Below are positions 8,418-18,002 of a DNA stretch of 64,000 nucleotides, in pieces. The notes beneath the pieces are model-generated. The model searched no databases. It saw nothing but the letters and a program-made list of their open reading frames with translations, and had not been told where the DNA came from. The stretch is from Pseudomonas sp. SORT22 (GTDB lineage: Bacteria > Pseudomonadota > Gammaproteobacteria > Pseudomonadales > Pseudomonadaceae): contig NZ_CP071007.1 in assembly GCF_018417635.1 (NCBI RefSeq), forward strand, positions 5,704,501 to 5,768,500, given 5' to 3'. The translations under genes and the position numbers were made by a program. Within the stretch, counting starts at the first letter, position 1, and every line of letters starts with the position of its first letter.

Positions 8418-9443
8418 TTACTGCTGCGCGACCTTCTCCGACTTGCCGTCATAGCGCTTGCGCCATTCGGCGAGGATGTTGTCGCGGTTCTTCGAAGCCC
8501 AGGCGAAGTCGTTCTTGATCAGGCGCTGTTCGTAGTCGGCCGGCAGTTCGGTCTGCGGCTTGGCGATGCCCGGCTGGGCCAGGACGGCGAAGTTTTCCTT
8601 GTACAGCTCCATGGCCGCCGGGCTCGCCGAGAAGTCGGCCAGGCGCTTGGCCGCGTCTTCATGCTGGCTGCCCTTGATCACCGCGGTGGCTTCGATCTCC
8701 CAGCCCAGGCCTTCCTTCGGCAGGACGATGTCCAGCGGCGCACCCTGGCGCTTGAGCTGCACGGCTGGGTATTCGAACGAGATGCCGATCGGGAATTCGC
8801 CAGCAGCAGCCAGCTTGCACGGCTTGGAGCCAGAGTGAACATACTGGCCGATGTTCTGGTGCAGCCCGTCCATGTACGCCCAGCCCTGCTTCTCGCCGAA
8901 GGTCTGCAACCAGGCGCTGACATCGAGGAAACCGGTGCCGGAAGACGCCGGGTTAGGCATGACGATCTTGCCCTTGTACTCAGGCTTGGTCAGGTCCTGC
9001 CAGCTCAGCGGCTTGCTCAGGCCCTGCTTCTCGGCCTCGACGGTGTTGAAGCAGATGGTCGCGGCCCAGACGTCCATGCCCACCCAGGCCGGCGGATTGG
9101 CGGCATCGCGGTAGTTGGCGCCGATCTTGCCGAGGTCTTTCGGTGCATAGCTTTGCAGCATGCCCTGCTGGTCGAGGATTGCCAGGCTCGATGCCGCCAG
9201 GCCCCACACGGCATCGGCTTGCGGGCGGTCTTTTTCGGCCAGCAGCTTGGCAGTGATGATGCCGGTGGAATCACGCACCCACTTGATTTCGATGTCCGGG
9301 TTGGCCTTTTCGAAGGCCTGCTTGTAACTCTTGAGCTGTTCGGCTTCGAGCGCGGTGTACACCGTCAGTTGGGTATCGGCGGCAAAGGCCTGCACGCTGA
9401 ATGCAGTGAGGACGGCAGCGGCAAGAGCAAGTGGCTTGAACAT
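8418..9443 (-). CDS. Periplasmic 2-aminoethylphosphonate-type ABC substrate-binding protein
   Basis: A 341-residue extracellular solute-binding protein of the iron/AEP-binding group. The signal peptide is residues 1-22 (VQAFAA/DTQLTVYTALEAEQ). The body has the RDSTGIITAKLLAEKDRPQ segment and PASSGTGFL ligand loop common to this group. The ATG at 9443 has AAAGGAA upstream; a longer frame lacks a signal peptide. It lies 39 bp after the permease and shares its operon. Iron-binding relatives look similar, but the neighbours favour aminophosphonate. Confidence 0.82.
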   Translation of the reverse strand: MFKPLALAAAVLTAFSVQAFAADTQLTVYTALEAEQLKSYKQAFEKANPDIEIKWVRDSTGIITAKLLAEKDRPQADAVWGLAASSLAILDQQGMLQSYAPKDLGKIGANYRDAANPPAWVGMDVWAATICFNTVEAEKQGLSKPLSWQDLTKPEYKGKIVMPNPASSGTGFLDVSAWLQTFGEKQGWAYMDGLHQNIGQYVHSGSKPCKLAAAGEFPIGISFEYPAVQLKRQGAPLDIVLPKEGLGWEIEATAVIKGSQHEDAAKRLADFSASPAAMELYKENFAVLAQPGIAKPQTELPADYEQRLIKNDFAWASKNRDNILAEWRKRYDGKSEKVAQQ

Positions 9444-9482
9444 GATGCGGTTCCTTTGAACAGTACAGGTTGGGAGAGGCAA

Positions 9483-11207
9483 TCAGTGACCCGGCGCGCG
9501 CTGGCGCCAGGCTTGGGAGCGTTGCAACAGGCCGCGCGAGGCCCAGGCCAGGAGCAGCGAAACGGTGGCGCTGGTAATCAGGATCAGGGTCGACATCGCT
9601 GCGGCGCCGCCGACGTTGCCGGCATCATCCATGTTCAGCACGGCGACCGCGGCAAGGATGGTGTCGGGGCTGTAGAGGAAGATCGCCGCCGACACCGTGG
9701 TCATCGCCGAGACGAACAGGTAGCGAATGATGTCGAGCAATGCCGGCAGGCAGATCGGCACGGTGACCCGCATGAAGTGCCGGTACAGCGGTGCCTTGAG
9801 CGACAGCGCGGCAGCCTCGAACTCGCCATCGAGCTGGCGCAGGGCAGTGGTCGCGGTCATGTTGGCGGTGGTCAGGTAGTGAGCAATGGTGCACACCACC
9901 AGCAGCGCCATGCTGCCGTAGAACACATGCAGCGGGTTGCTGCTGAGGTTGAAGAAGAACACGTAGCCAAGGCCCAGCACCAGGCCCGGCACCGCCATCG
10001 GCACGAAGCTGAGCAGGCGCAGCAGCAGGTTCAAGCTGCGCTGGCCCTTGGTTTTTTCCATCAGGTAGGCGCCGGTGAAAATCACCGCGCTACCGATCAG
10101 CGCCGTGCCCAGGGCCATGGTCAGGCTGTTGCGGTAGGCCAGCCAGCCGCCACCGGCGGTTTCGTCGAACTGGTAGTGCTTGAGCGACAGCGACAGGTTG
10201 TAAGGCCAGAACTTGACCAGCGATGAGTACACCGCCATGCCCACCACCAGCAACAGCACCGCGCAAATCAGGATGACCACGGCCATGAAGCAGGCATCGC
10301 GACGCCGCGACGGCTGTGGCTGGAACACCTGCGCCCGGCCACTCATCGAATCGCCCTGACGGCGGCGCAGCCAGGCATCGACGGCAAAGCTGAGCAGCGC
10401 CGGCACCAGCAGGACCATACCGATCAAGGCACCACGGCCGAACTGCTGCTGGCCGACCACGGCCTTGTAGGCTTCCAGCGCCAGCACCTGGTAGTCGCCA
10501 CCGACTACCACCGGCACACCGAAGTCGGTGATGGTCAGGGTGAACACCAGGCAGAAGGCGGCGAACACCGCCTGCCGGGTGGCTGGCCAGGTGATGCTGT
10601 GAAACGCCCGCCAAGGCCCGGCGCCCATGCTCGAGGCGGCGTCGAACAAGCGCGCATCGGCCAGCGACAGCGCCGACAGCAGGATCATCAGCGCATGCGG
10701 GAAGGTGTAGATCGCCTCGCCGAGGACAATGCCCCAGAAGCCGTAGATATTGTCGCTGAGCAGCCCGCGCAGCAGCCCCTGGTTGCCGAACAGATAGACC
10801 AGGGCAATGGCCGGGAGCATCGACGGCGCCAGCAATGGCAGCAGCGAAATGCCGCGCCACAGGCCCTTGGCCGGAATCAGTGTACGCTGCAGAGCGTAGG
10901 CGAACAGGTAGGCCAGCGGCACCACAATGGCCGCAACGCTGAGCGAGACCTTCAGGCTATTGCCCAGCAGCCAGTGAAAGTTGGCGCTGGCAAACAGTTC
11001 GCGAGCAGCGACCAGGCCGCCGCCCTGGCCGGCATCGCTGCTGAAACCGCGCCAGAAGATCGCCAGCAGCGGCATCAATACCGCGACGGTGAGCAAAAGC
11101 AGCAGCAACCATTTGCCGCCGACCACGAACAGTCGATCACCCAGCGAAACACCGGCGCGCCGGGTTGCCTTCGCGTGCGCGATCGGCATGGCGATTGGCG
11201 CGGCCAT
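9483..11207 (-). CDS. ABC transporter permease, fused two-domain, aminophosphonate type
   Basis: A 574-residue inner-membrane protein with two consecutive binding-protein-dependent permease domains (about residues 55-300 and 320-570), so it can form the whole channel alone. Each half has an EAA-like loop (for example DAASSMGAGPWRAFHSI and AALSLKAPLYRHFMRVTVP). The ATG at 11207 is one base after the TGA of the ATPase gene. Fused permeases of this kind (TIGR03262 type) accompany the PhnS/PhnT-like AEP proteins. Confidence 0.85.
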   Translation of the reverse strand: MAAPIAMPIAHAKATRRAGVSLGDRLFVVGGKWLLLLLLTVAVLMPLLAIFWRGFSSDAGQGGGLVAARELFASANFHWLLGNSLKVSLSVAAIVVPLAYLFAYALQRTLIPAKGLWRGISLLPLLAPSMLPAIALVYLFGNQGLLRGLLSDNIYGFWGIVLGEAIYTFPHALMILLSALSLADARLFDAASSMGAGPWRAFHSITWPATRQAVFAAFCLVFTLTITDFGVPVVVGGDYQVLALEAYKAVVGQQQFGRGALIGMVLLVPALLSFAVDAWLRRRQGDSMSGRAQVFQPQPSRRRDACFMAVVILICAVLLLVVGMAVYSSLVKFWPYNLSLSLKHYQFDETAGGGWLAYRNSLTMALGTALIGSAVIFTGAYLMEKTKGQRSLNLLLRLLSFVPMAVPGLVLGLGYVFFFNLSSNPLHVFYGSMALLVVCTIAHYLTTANMTATTALRQLDGEFEAAALSLKAPLYRHFMRVTVPICLPALLDIIRYLFVSAMTTVSAAIFLYSPDTILAAVAVLNMDDAGNVGGAAAMSTLILITSATVSLLLAWASRGLLQRSQAWRQRAPGH

Positions 11208-11208
11208 C

Positions 11209-12273
11209 TCAGGCAAACACCTGCAGGCTGCGCGGCGGCAAGGCGACCCAGATGTCCTGGGAGCCCAGGCGCGGCATCGACTCGGGGGCGACTTCGGCAA
11301 GCAGGGCATGGCCTGGCAATTCATTGAATTCGAAACTCATGCGGCAGCGATTGCCGAGGAAGGTGATCTCGCGCACCCGCGCCGGGAACAGGTTCTCTTC
11401 ATGCACCGGCGGGTTGACGCTGATCGCTTCCGGGCGGCAGAACAGCCGACCGCTGCGGGCCTGGCTGGCGCCATCGGCCAGGCGCATGTTCAGCGCACCG
11501 ACCTGGGCATGGCTGTCGCTGTGGCGCTGGAACGGCAGCCAGTTACCCTGGCCAACGAACTCGGCAACGAACGGCGTGGCCGGCTTGTCGTAGATTTCCT
11601 GCGGGGTGGCGTACTGCTCGACCTGGCCGTTGTTCATCACCGCGATACGGTCGGCCATCAACATGGCTTCGTCCTGGTTGTGGGTGACCATCAGGGTGGT
11701 GATGCCGAGCTGGCGTTGCAGTTGGCGCAATTCGCTGCACAGGTGTTCGCGCACCCGGGCGTCGAGGGCCGACATCGGCTCGTCGAGCAGCAGCAACGAC
11801 GGTGCCGGGGCCAGGGCTCGAGCCAGGGCCACGCGCTGTTGCTGGCCGCCGGAAAGCTGGCCGGGGTACTTCTTCTCGCTGCCGCTCAGGCCCACCAGCT
11901 CAAGCATCTGCGCCACCCGCTGACGCACTTCGTCACGACCGCTGCCGGCCAGGCCGTAAGCGATATTGGCTTCGACGGTCAGGTTGGGGAACAGCGCATA
12001 GGACTGGAACAGAATGCCGTAGTCGCGGGCCTGGGGCGGTAGCTCGGAGATATCACGGTCGCCGATGTACAGGGTGCCGCGATCCTGGCGCTCGAGGCCG
12101 GCGATGCAGCGCAGCAGGGTGGTCTTGCCACAACCGGAGGGGCCCAGCAGGCACACCAGCTCACCGGCGGCGACGTCGAGGGAAACATCGTGCAGGGCGG
12201 TAAAGGCGCCGAAGCGCTTGTGGATACCGCGCACTTTCATCTGTGCGCCAGGGTTTGCGACCGGAGTGTTCAT
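11209..12273 (-). CDS. ABC transporter ATP-binding protein, aminophosphonate type (PhnT-like)
   Basis: A 354-residue ATPase with Walker [10 protein letters not shown] (about residues 44-52), signature LSGGQQQR, Walker B LLLLDEPMSALD and switch histidine in MVTHNQDEAM. A C-terminal TOBE-type domain follows from about residue 280. GAGG precedes the ATG. It is the first gene of the importer, 122 bp after the LysR gene, so a promoter is probably in that gap. Confidence 0.88.
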   Translation of the reverse strand: MNTPVANPGAQMKVRGIHKRFGAFTALHDVSLDVAAGELVCLLGPSGCGKTTLLRCIAGLERQDRGTLYIGDRDISELPPQARDYGILFQSYALFPNLTVEANIAYGLAGSGRDEVRQRVAQMLELVGLSGSEKKYPGQLSGGQQQRVALARALAPAPSLLLLDEPMSALDARVREHLCSELRQLQRQLGITTLMVTHNQDEAMLMADRIAVMNNGQVEQYATPQEIYDKPATPFVAEFVGQGNWLPFQRHSDSHAQVGALNMRLADGASQARSGRLFCRPEAISVNPPVHEENLFPARVREITFLGNRCRMSFEFNELPGHALLAEVAPESMPRLGSQDIWVALPPRSLQVFA

Positions 12274-12395
12274 GGCAGGACCTCATCGAACGAATGAGGG
12301 CCATGCTAGGCGGGCAATGCGAAGGTTCTGTGGCGCAGAGGCAAAAGTTGCCGATAGTGGTATAGGCAGATTTTGGTGTGATGCAAATCCCGCTC

Positions 12396-13265
12396 CTACA
12401 CCTCGACCGCCGCCACTTCCTGAGCCAACCCCAGAAACGCCGCCGGCAACCGCGCCTGGCGCCGCTCCTTCAAGCAATACAGATACTCATGCATCAGCGG
12501 CGCGCCCTCCAGGCTCAGCACCCGCAGCTCGGGGTTATGCGGCACTTCATGGCGGGCAATGATGCTGATGCCGATATTGCGCAGCACCGCCTCGCGAATC
12601 GACTCGCGACTGCCGATCTCCAGCAGCGAGCCGACCTTCACCCCCGCCGCTTCAAGCATCTGCTCGGTCAGCTTGCGCGTGGTCGAGCCCTGCTCACGCA
12701 CCAGCAGGCAATGCCCGGCCAGCGCCGACAGCGGCAGCGATTCGCGGCTGGCCAGCACATGGTTGCGATGCACCGCCACTACCAGCGGATCGGTACCCAG
12801 CACCCGCCGCACCAGCCGTGCATCCTCGACCAGTTGCGATGAGGCGGCCAGATCGACCCGGTAGTCCTCGAGCAATTCCAGCACCTGCTGGGAGTTGCCG
12901 ATCTCCACCGACACCTCCACCTGCGGCAAGCGCTCGCGGAAGATCTTCACCAGGTCGAGGATGTAGTACGGCGCCGTGGCAGCGATACGCAAACTGCCCT
13001 GACCCTGGCCACTGTTGCGCAGGAAGAACTCGATATCGGCCTCCTGCTGCAGCAGCGCCTTGACCATCGGCAGCAGCCGCGTGCCGTCGTCACTGAGGGT
13101 CAGGCGGCGACCGCCACGGTAGAACAGCTCCACCGCGTACTGGCTTTCGAGGTTGCGGATCTGCGTGGTTACCGTCGGTTGGCTGAGCCCGAGTTTCTTC
13201 GCCGCCAGGGTAATGCTGCCCAGGCGGGCAACCATGTAGAAGGCTTTCAACTCGGAACTCAACAT
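12396..13265 (-). CDS. LysR-family regulator of aminophosphonate utilisation
   Basis: A 289-residue LTTR: winged helix-turn-helix at about residues 1-60 (ITLAAKKLGLSQPTVTTQIRN) and a C-terminal effector-binding domain. Its position upstream of the PhnT-like gene and its sequence fit the LysR group found with AEP uptake (TIGR03339). The start is only 7 nt after the cadA stop and its AGAGG overlaps that stop, so some expression by read-through from cadA is possible. Effector not known. Confidence 0.82.
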   Translation of the reverse strand: MLSSELKAFYMVARLGSITLAAKKLGLSQPTVTTQIRNLESQYAVELFYRGGRRLTLSDDGTRLLPMVKALLQQEADIEFFLRNSGQGQGSLRIAATAPYYILDLVKIFRERLPQVEVSVEIGNSQQVLELLEDYRVDLAASSQLVEDARLVRRVLGTDPLVVAVHRNHVLASRESLPLSALAGHCLLVREQGSTTRKLTEQMLEAAGVKVGSLLEIGSRESIREAVLRNIGISIIARHEVPHNPELRVLSLEGAPLMHEYLYCLKERRQARLPAAFLGLAQEVAAVEV

Positions 13266-13272
13266 AGATCCT

Positions 13273-15534
13273 CTATTTACGCAGCAGGCGCAGGCCGTTG
13301 AAGACCACCAGCAAACTCACGCCCATGTCGGCAAACACCGCCATCCACATGGTTGCCATGCCGGCGAAGGTGACCGCCAGGAAGATCGCCTTGATCCCCA
13401 GCGCCAGAACAATGTTCTGAGTCAGGATCGCCGCACTCTGGCGCGAGAGCCTGACGAAGGCCGGGATTTTGCGCAAGTCATCATCCATCAATGCCACGTC
13501 GGCGGTCTCGATGGCGGTGTCGGTACCGGCCGCGGCCATGGCAAAGCCGATCTCGGCGCGGGCCAGTGCCGGCGCATCGTTGATACCGTCGCCGACCATG
13601 CCGACCCGATGGCCCTGGGCGTACAGGTCCTCGATGGTCTTGAGCTTGTCGGCCGGCAGCAGGTTGCCATGGGCCTGGTCGATCCCGACCTGGGCGGCAA
13701 TCGCCTGGGCCGTGTGCGGATTGTCGCCGGTCAGCATGACAGTCTTGATACCCAGCTCATGCAGCTCGGCAATTGCCTCGCGGCTGCTGTCCTTGACCGT
13801 GTCGGCGACGGCGAACAGCGCCAGCGGGCCGGACTTGTCGAGCAGCAGCACGACGGTCTTGCCCTGCCGCTCCAGGGTATCGAGCCGGGCTTCGAGCTGT
13901 GCCGAGCACAGGCCCAGCTCCTCGACCAGGCGATGGTTACCGAGGTGATACAGCTCACCGTCGATCTCGCCACGCACACCGCGACCTGCCAGGGCTTCAA
14001 AGGCCGTGACCTCGCTCAGGGGCAGTTGCTGCTCAGTGGCGAACACGGCAATGGCGCGCGATACCGGGTGGTCGGAACGATCGGCAAGGCTTGCCGCCAG
14101 CGCCTGGGCGCGGCCTTCGAACAGCGGTTCGAGCACTTCATGGTCGGTTTGCACCGGCTTGCCATGGGTGATGGTGCCGGTTTTGTCCAGGGCCAGGAAG
14201 TCGAGTTTGCGCCCGCCCTCCAGGTACACCCCGCCCTTGACCAGGATGCCTTTGCGCGCCGCCGCGGCCAGGCCGCTGACGATAGTCACCGGGGTGGAAA
14301 TCACCAAGGCACAGGGGCAGGCCACCACCAGCAACACCAGCGCGCGGTAGATCCAGTCGAACCAGGCGCCAGCCATGAACAGCGGCGGAATCACCGCCAC
14401 CGCCAGTGCGAAGGCAAACACCGCCGGGGTGTAGATGCGCGAGAACTGGTCGACGAAGCGCTGGGTCGGCGCCCGCGCGCCCTGGGCTTCTTCCACGGCC
14501 TTGATGATCCGCGCCAGGGTCGATTGCCCGGCCGCTGCCGTCACCCGGTACTCCAACGCCCCGGCCTGGTTGATGGTGCCGGCGAACACTTTGTCACCGG
14601 GGCCCTTCTCTACCGGCAGGCTCTCGCCGGTGATCGGTGCCTGGTCGATGCTCGACTGGCCGCTGACCACCTCGCCGTCCAGGCCGATGCGTTCGCCGGG
14701 ACGCACGCGCACCAGATCACCGAGGGCGACCTGCTTGACGTCCAGCTCACGCCACTGGCCATCGGCTTGCTGCACGGTGGCAAGGTCCGGGCTCAACTGC
14801 ATCAGACCGCCGATGGCGTTGCGCGCGCGGTCCAGCGAGCGCGCTTCGATAAGCTCGGCGACGGTGAAGAGGAACATGACCATGGCCGCTTCCGGCCACT
14901 GGCCGATCAGCACCGCGCCGGTCACGGCGATGCTCATCAGTGCGTTGATGTTGAGGTTGCCGTTCTTCAGGGCGATCCAGCCCTTTTTGTAGGTGCCCAG
15001 ACCGCAACTGAGGATCGACACCAGGGCGACCAGGGCCACTACCCAGGACGGCGCTAGCTCGGCAAAGTGGATTGCTTCGGCGCCCAGTGCCGCAACACCG
15101 GCCAACGCCAGCGGCCACCAGTGTTTTTTCACCGGCGCAGGCGCAGCGCCAGCTTCTTCGCTGGCCTCGCTCAACGGGTCGGCCTGCATACCCAACGAGG
15201 CGACCGCCTGCTCGATGGCGACAGTGTCGGCATGGGTGTGGCGCACGCCGAGGATGCGGTTGATCAGGTTGAATTCCAGCTGCTCGACCCCGGCCAGCTT
15301 GCCCAGTTTGTTCTGGATCAGGGTCTGTTCGGTCGGGCAATCCATGGCCTCGATGCGAAAGCGGCTCAGGCGCGCACCGGCGCTGCTCGCCTCGCTCAGT
15401 TGCACCAGCGCCGGTGCGGCGTCGTGGGAACAGCAGCTGTGGGCGTGCTCGGCATGTTCATGCCTGGCGTGATCATGGCTGTGGTCATGATCGTGAGGAG
15501 CTTTACCGGGGGTGTGGCTGACAGGCTGATTCAT
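13273..15534 (-). CDS. cadA: Zn/Cd/Pb-translocating P1B-type ATPase CadA
   Basis: A 753-residue heavy-metal efflux ATPase. Domains in order: a His-rich N-terminus (about residues 14-32) with CC at 34-35, a heavy-metal-associated domain with the variant motif MDCPTE (64-69), transmembrane helices, actuator TGES, the CPC metal motif in VVACPCALV, phosphorylation site DKTGT and hinge GDGINDAPALA. The ATG at 15534 has AAGGAT upstream; the longer frame would overlap cadR and its operator. It exports divalent zinc, cadmium and lead and is regulated by the divergent CadR. Confidence 0.93.
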   Translation of the reverse strand: MNQPVSHTPGKAPHDHDHSHDHARHEHAEHAHSCCSHDAAPALVQLSEASSAGARLSRFRIEAMDCPTEQTLIQNKLGKLAGVEQLEFNLINRILGVRHTHADTVAIEQAVASLGMQADPLSEASEEAGAAPAPVKKHWWPLALAGVAALGAEAIHFAELAPSWVVALVALVSILSCGLGTYKKGWIALKNGNLNINALMSIAVTGAVLIGQWPEAAMVMFLFTVAELIEARSLDRARNAIGGLMQLSPDLATVQQADGQWRELDVKQVALGDLVRVRPGERIGLDGEVVSGQSSIDQAPITGESLPVEKGPGDKVFAGTINQAGALEYRVTAAAGQSTLARIIKAVEEAQGARAPTQRFVDQFSRIYTPAVFAFALAVAVIPPLFMAGAWFDWIYRALVLLVVACPCALVISTPVTIVSGLAAAARKGILVKGGVYLEGGRKLDFLALDKTGTITHGKPVQTDHEVLEPLFEGRAQALAASLADRSDHPVSRAIAVFATEQQLPLSEVTAFEALAGRGVRGEIDGELYHLGNHRLVEELGLCSAQLEARLDTLERQGKTVVLLLDKSGPLALFAVADTVKDSSREAIAELHELGIKTVMLTGDNPHTAQAIAAQVGIDQAHGNLLPADKLKTIEDLYAQGHRVGMVGDGINDAPALARAEIGFAMAAAGTDTAIETADVALMDDDLRKIPAFVRLSRQSAAILTQNIVLALGIKAIFLAVTFAGMATMWMAVFADMGVSLLVVFNGLRLLRK

Positions 15535-15569
15535 GGGTTCATCCTTAAATGTCCTGTTGCCAAGTGAAC

Positions 15570-15590
15570 ACCCTGTAGCCACTATAGGGT
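15570..15590. promoter_or_regulatory. CadR operator between divergent cadA and cadR
   Basis: ACCCTGTAGCCACTATAGGGT is a MerR-type dyad (ACCCT...AGGGT) equal to the P. putida CadR operator as I recall it. On the minus strand TTGACC overlaps its left arm as a likely cadA -35 with an overlong spacer, the usual arrangement for activation by DNA distortion. Confidence 0.85.
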
Positions 15591-15616
15591 CAAGCCACTT
15601 GTCGAGGTATTTGCAG

Positions 15617-16060
15617 ATGAAGATCGGAGAACTGGCCAAGGCCACCGATTGCGCGGTGGAAACCATCCGTTACTACGAGCGGGAAAACCTGCTGCCGGAG
15701 CCGGCGCGCAGCGAAGGCAACTACCGGATGTACACCCAGGCCCACGTCGAGCGCCTGACCTTCATCCGCAACTGCCGCACCCTCGACATGACCCTGGAAG
15801 AAATCCGCAGCCTGCTGCACCTGCGCGACAGCCCGGATGACCAGTGCGAAAGCGTCAATGCGTTGATCGACGAGCACATCCAGCACGTCAAGGCGCGCAT
15901 CGATGGACTGCAGGCACTGCAGGCGCAACTGCTGGAACTGCGTCAGCACTGCCATCCCAAGGAGGTCCAGTGCTCGATCCTGCAGCATCTTGAGGTCAAT
16001 GGCGCAGTAACGGCGCCAGAGGCGGAGCATTCACATGTGGGCAGAAGCCACGGGCACTGA
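15617..16060 (+). CDS. cadR: MerR-family Cd(II)/Zn(II)-responsive regulator CadR
   Basis: A 147-residue MerR-type protein: N-terminal winged helix (MKIGELAKATDCAVETIRYY), dimerisation helix, and metal ligands C77, C112 and C119 in the positions known for P. putida CadR. The C-terminal tail is His-rich (HSHVGRSHGH), a CadR feature for binding a second metal. The ATG at 15617 gives the normal N-terminus; earlier in-frame codons run through the operator. It represses and activates cadA from the shared intergenic region. Confidence 0.94.
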   Translation: MKIGELAKATDCAVETIRYYERENLLPEPARSEGNYRMYTQAHVERLTFIRNCRTLDMTLEEIRSLLHLRDSPDDQCESVNALIDEHIQHVKARIDGLQALQAQLLELRQHCHPKEVQCSILQHLEVNGAVTAPEAEHSHVGRSHGH

Positions 16061-16070
16061 TTAAGGTACC

Positions 16071-16157
16071 TGTAGGAGCGGCGGTGCGGCGACCCGACTT
16101 GCCCCGCGATGCGATGTGACTGACAGACCGCATCGCGGGTCAAGCCCGCTCCTACAG
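16071..16157. repeat. REP element pair between convergent cadR and thyA
   Basis: Two inverted REP units (TGTAGGAGCGGCGG... and ...GGGTCAAGCCCGCTCCTACA) fill the gap between the two stop codons. The units are of two subtypes, one with GCGGCGACCCGACTTGCCCC and one with the common GGGTCAAGCCC core. Confidence 0.85.
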
Positions 16158-16159
16158 GA

Positions 16160-17131
16160 TCAGACCGCCATCGGCGCCGTCATTGGCGCGTGGTGCTCGT
16201 AGCCTTCGAGGCTGAAGTCGCTCGGTTCGATCTTCTCTAGCCACTCTGGCTCGTACACGCCAGTCTTGGCGAATTCCGGCACGCGATCACTGATCACCAG
16301 CTTCGGCGCAGCCAGCGGCTCGCGCTTGAGCTGTTCGCCCAGCATGTCCAGGTGGTTTTCGTAGACATGCGCATCACCGATGAAATAGGTGAACCAACGC
16401 GGCGTGTAGCCGGTCAGGCGGCCCATCAGCGACAGCAGTGCGGCGCCTTCGGTGAGGTTGAACGGCGTGCCCAGGCCCAGGTCGTTGGAGCGGATGTAGA
16501 GGGTCAGGGAAATTTCCCTGGTCTCGACATTCGGGTGGAACTGGTACAGCAGGTGGCACGGCGGCAGGGCCATTTCGTCGAGCTGGGCGCAGTTCCAGCC
16601 GTGGAACAGGATGCGCCGGCTGCCCGGGTCGTTGTGGATGGTGTCGATGCACTGGCGGATCTGGTCGATGGCCTTGTACAGCACCACGAAGGCTTCGCCG
16701 TCTTCCTCGGCCTGGGCGATCTGCTGGAAGCCCTGGCTCTTGGCCAGTTCGATGGCCGCCGGGTTGCTCAGCGGGATGCGCTTGTAGGCCGGCCACTGGC
16801 GCCATTGCACGCCGTAGATCTCGCCAAGGTCGTCATGGCCCTGGCGAAACGGGTTGGCCAGCCACTGGGCGTTTTCGTTGGCGTTCTGGTCCCAGACCTT
16901 GCAGCCCAGCTCACGGAACTCGCCGGCGTTCTTCACGCCACGCAGGAAGCCGACCATCTCGCCGATGGCCGACTTGAACGCCAGCTTGCGGGTGGTGATG
17001 GCCGGGAAGCCCTTCTGCAGGTCGAAGCGCAGCATGGCGCCAGGCAGGCTGATGGTGCGGATACCGGTACGGTTACCTTGGAGGGTGCCGTTTTCGATGA
17101 CGTCGCGGACCAGATCTAGATACTGTTTCAT
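16160..17131 (-). CDS. thyA: Thymidylate synthase
   Basis: A 323-residue ThyA that methylates dUMP to dTMP using methylene-tetrahydrofolate. The catalytic cysteine is in [13 protein letters not shown], and the arginine phosphate-binding segments ([17 protein letters not shown]) are present. The protein is longer than the E. coli enzyme (264 aa) by a mid-protein insert of about 60 residues, which is normal for pseudomonads. It follows lgt by 47 bp on the same strand. Confidence 0.97.
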   Translation of the reverse strand: MKQYLDLVRDVIENGTLQGNRTGIRTISLPGAMLRFDLQKGFPAITTRKLAFKSAIGEMVGFLRGVKNAGEFRELGCKVWDQNANENAQWLANPFRQGHDDLGEIYGVQWRQWPAYKRIPLSNPAAIELAKSQGFQQIAQAEEDGEAFVVLYKAIDQIRQCIDTIHNDPGSRRILFHGWNCAQLDEMALPPCHLLYQFHPNVETREISLTLYIRSNDLGLGTPFNLTEGAALLSLMGRLTGYTPRWFTYFIGDAHVYENHLDMLGEQLKREPLAAPKLVISDRVPEFAKTGVYEPEWLEKIEPSDFSLEGYEHHAPMTAPMAV

Positions 17132-17178
17132 GGCTTACCTGTAGCAAAGACGGCAGGGGATCGCCCTGCCGTGGAAAT

Positions 17179-17988
17179 TCAAACGGCGGCCTTGACCGTG
17201 GGTTTGCGGTTGTAGGCCCACCAGATCAGGAAGATGCCACCGACAATCATCGGCACGCAGAGCAACTGACCCATGGTCAACCAGCCGAAGGCGATGTAGC
17301 CAAGCTGGGCATCGGGTACCCGCACGAACTCTACGATGAAACGGAAAATACCGTAGAACAGCGCGAACATGCCGGAAACGGCCATGGTCGGGCGCGGTTT
17401 GCGCGAGTACAGCCAAAGGATCAGGAATAATGCCACACCTTCCAGGGCGAACTGGTACAGCTGCGACGGGTGACGCGGCAACTGCGCCGGGTCGCTGAAC
17501 GGCGGGAAGACCATCGCCCACGGCACATCAGTGGCCTTGCCCCACAACTCGGCGTTGATGAAGTTGCCGATACGCCCCGCACCAAGGCCGATCGGTACCA
17601 GTGGCGCAACGAAGTCCATCAACTCGAAGAACGACTTGTTGTTGCGCTTGCCGAACCACAAGGCGGCGAGCATCACGCCGATAAAGCCGCCGTGGAACGA
17701 CATGCCGCCCTTCCACACTTCGAGAATCAAGGTCGGGTTGGCCAGGTAGGCGTGCAGGTCATAAAACAGCACGTAGCCCAACCGCCCGCCGACAATTACG
17801 CCCATGGACAGCCAGAACACCAGGTCCGAGAGTTTTTCGCGGCTCCAGGTCGGGTCGAAGCGGTTCAGGCGACGCGAGGCCAGCAGCCAGGCGCCGCCGA
17901 TGCCGACCAGGTACATCAGACCGTACCAATGGATTTTGATCCATTTCAGGTCAAGGGCTACTGGATCTATCTGCGGATAAGGCAGCAT
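17179..17988 (-). CDS. lgt: Prolipoprotein diacylglyceryl transferase
   Basis: A 269-residue multi-pass inner-membrane enzyme that adds diacylglycerol to the lipobox cysteine of prolipoproteins. Family signatures seen: [11 protein letters not shown], the [11 protein letters not shown] histidine loop (about residue 100) and [21 protein letters not shown] precedes the ATG. It sits between the TauE-family gene and thyA, all on the minus strand with short gaps, so the three are probably cotranscribed. Confidence 0.97.
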   Translation of the reverse strand: MLPYPQIDPVALDLKWIKIHWYGLMYLVGIGGAWLLASRRLNRFDPTWSREKLSDLVFWLSMGVIVGGRLGYVLFYDLHAYLANPTLILEVWKGGMSFHGGFIGVMLAALWFGKRNNKSFFELMDFVAPLVPIGLGAGRIGNFINAELWGKATDVPWAMVFPPFSDPAQLPRHPSQLYQFALEGVALFLILWLYSRKPRPTMAVSGMFALFYGIFRFIVEFVRVPDAQLGYIAFGWLTMGQLLCVPMIVGGIFLIWWAYNRKPTVKAAV

Positions 17989-18002
17989 GGTGACTCCTCT
18001 CG

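Noticed and set aside
8412..10226. A 604-codon plus-strand frame opposite the binding protein and permease
   Set aside because: Same antisense artefact; no domain, no ribosome site, and it spans two real genes and their gap.
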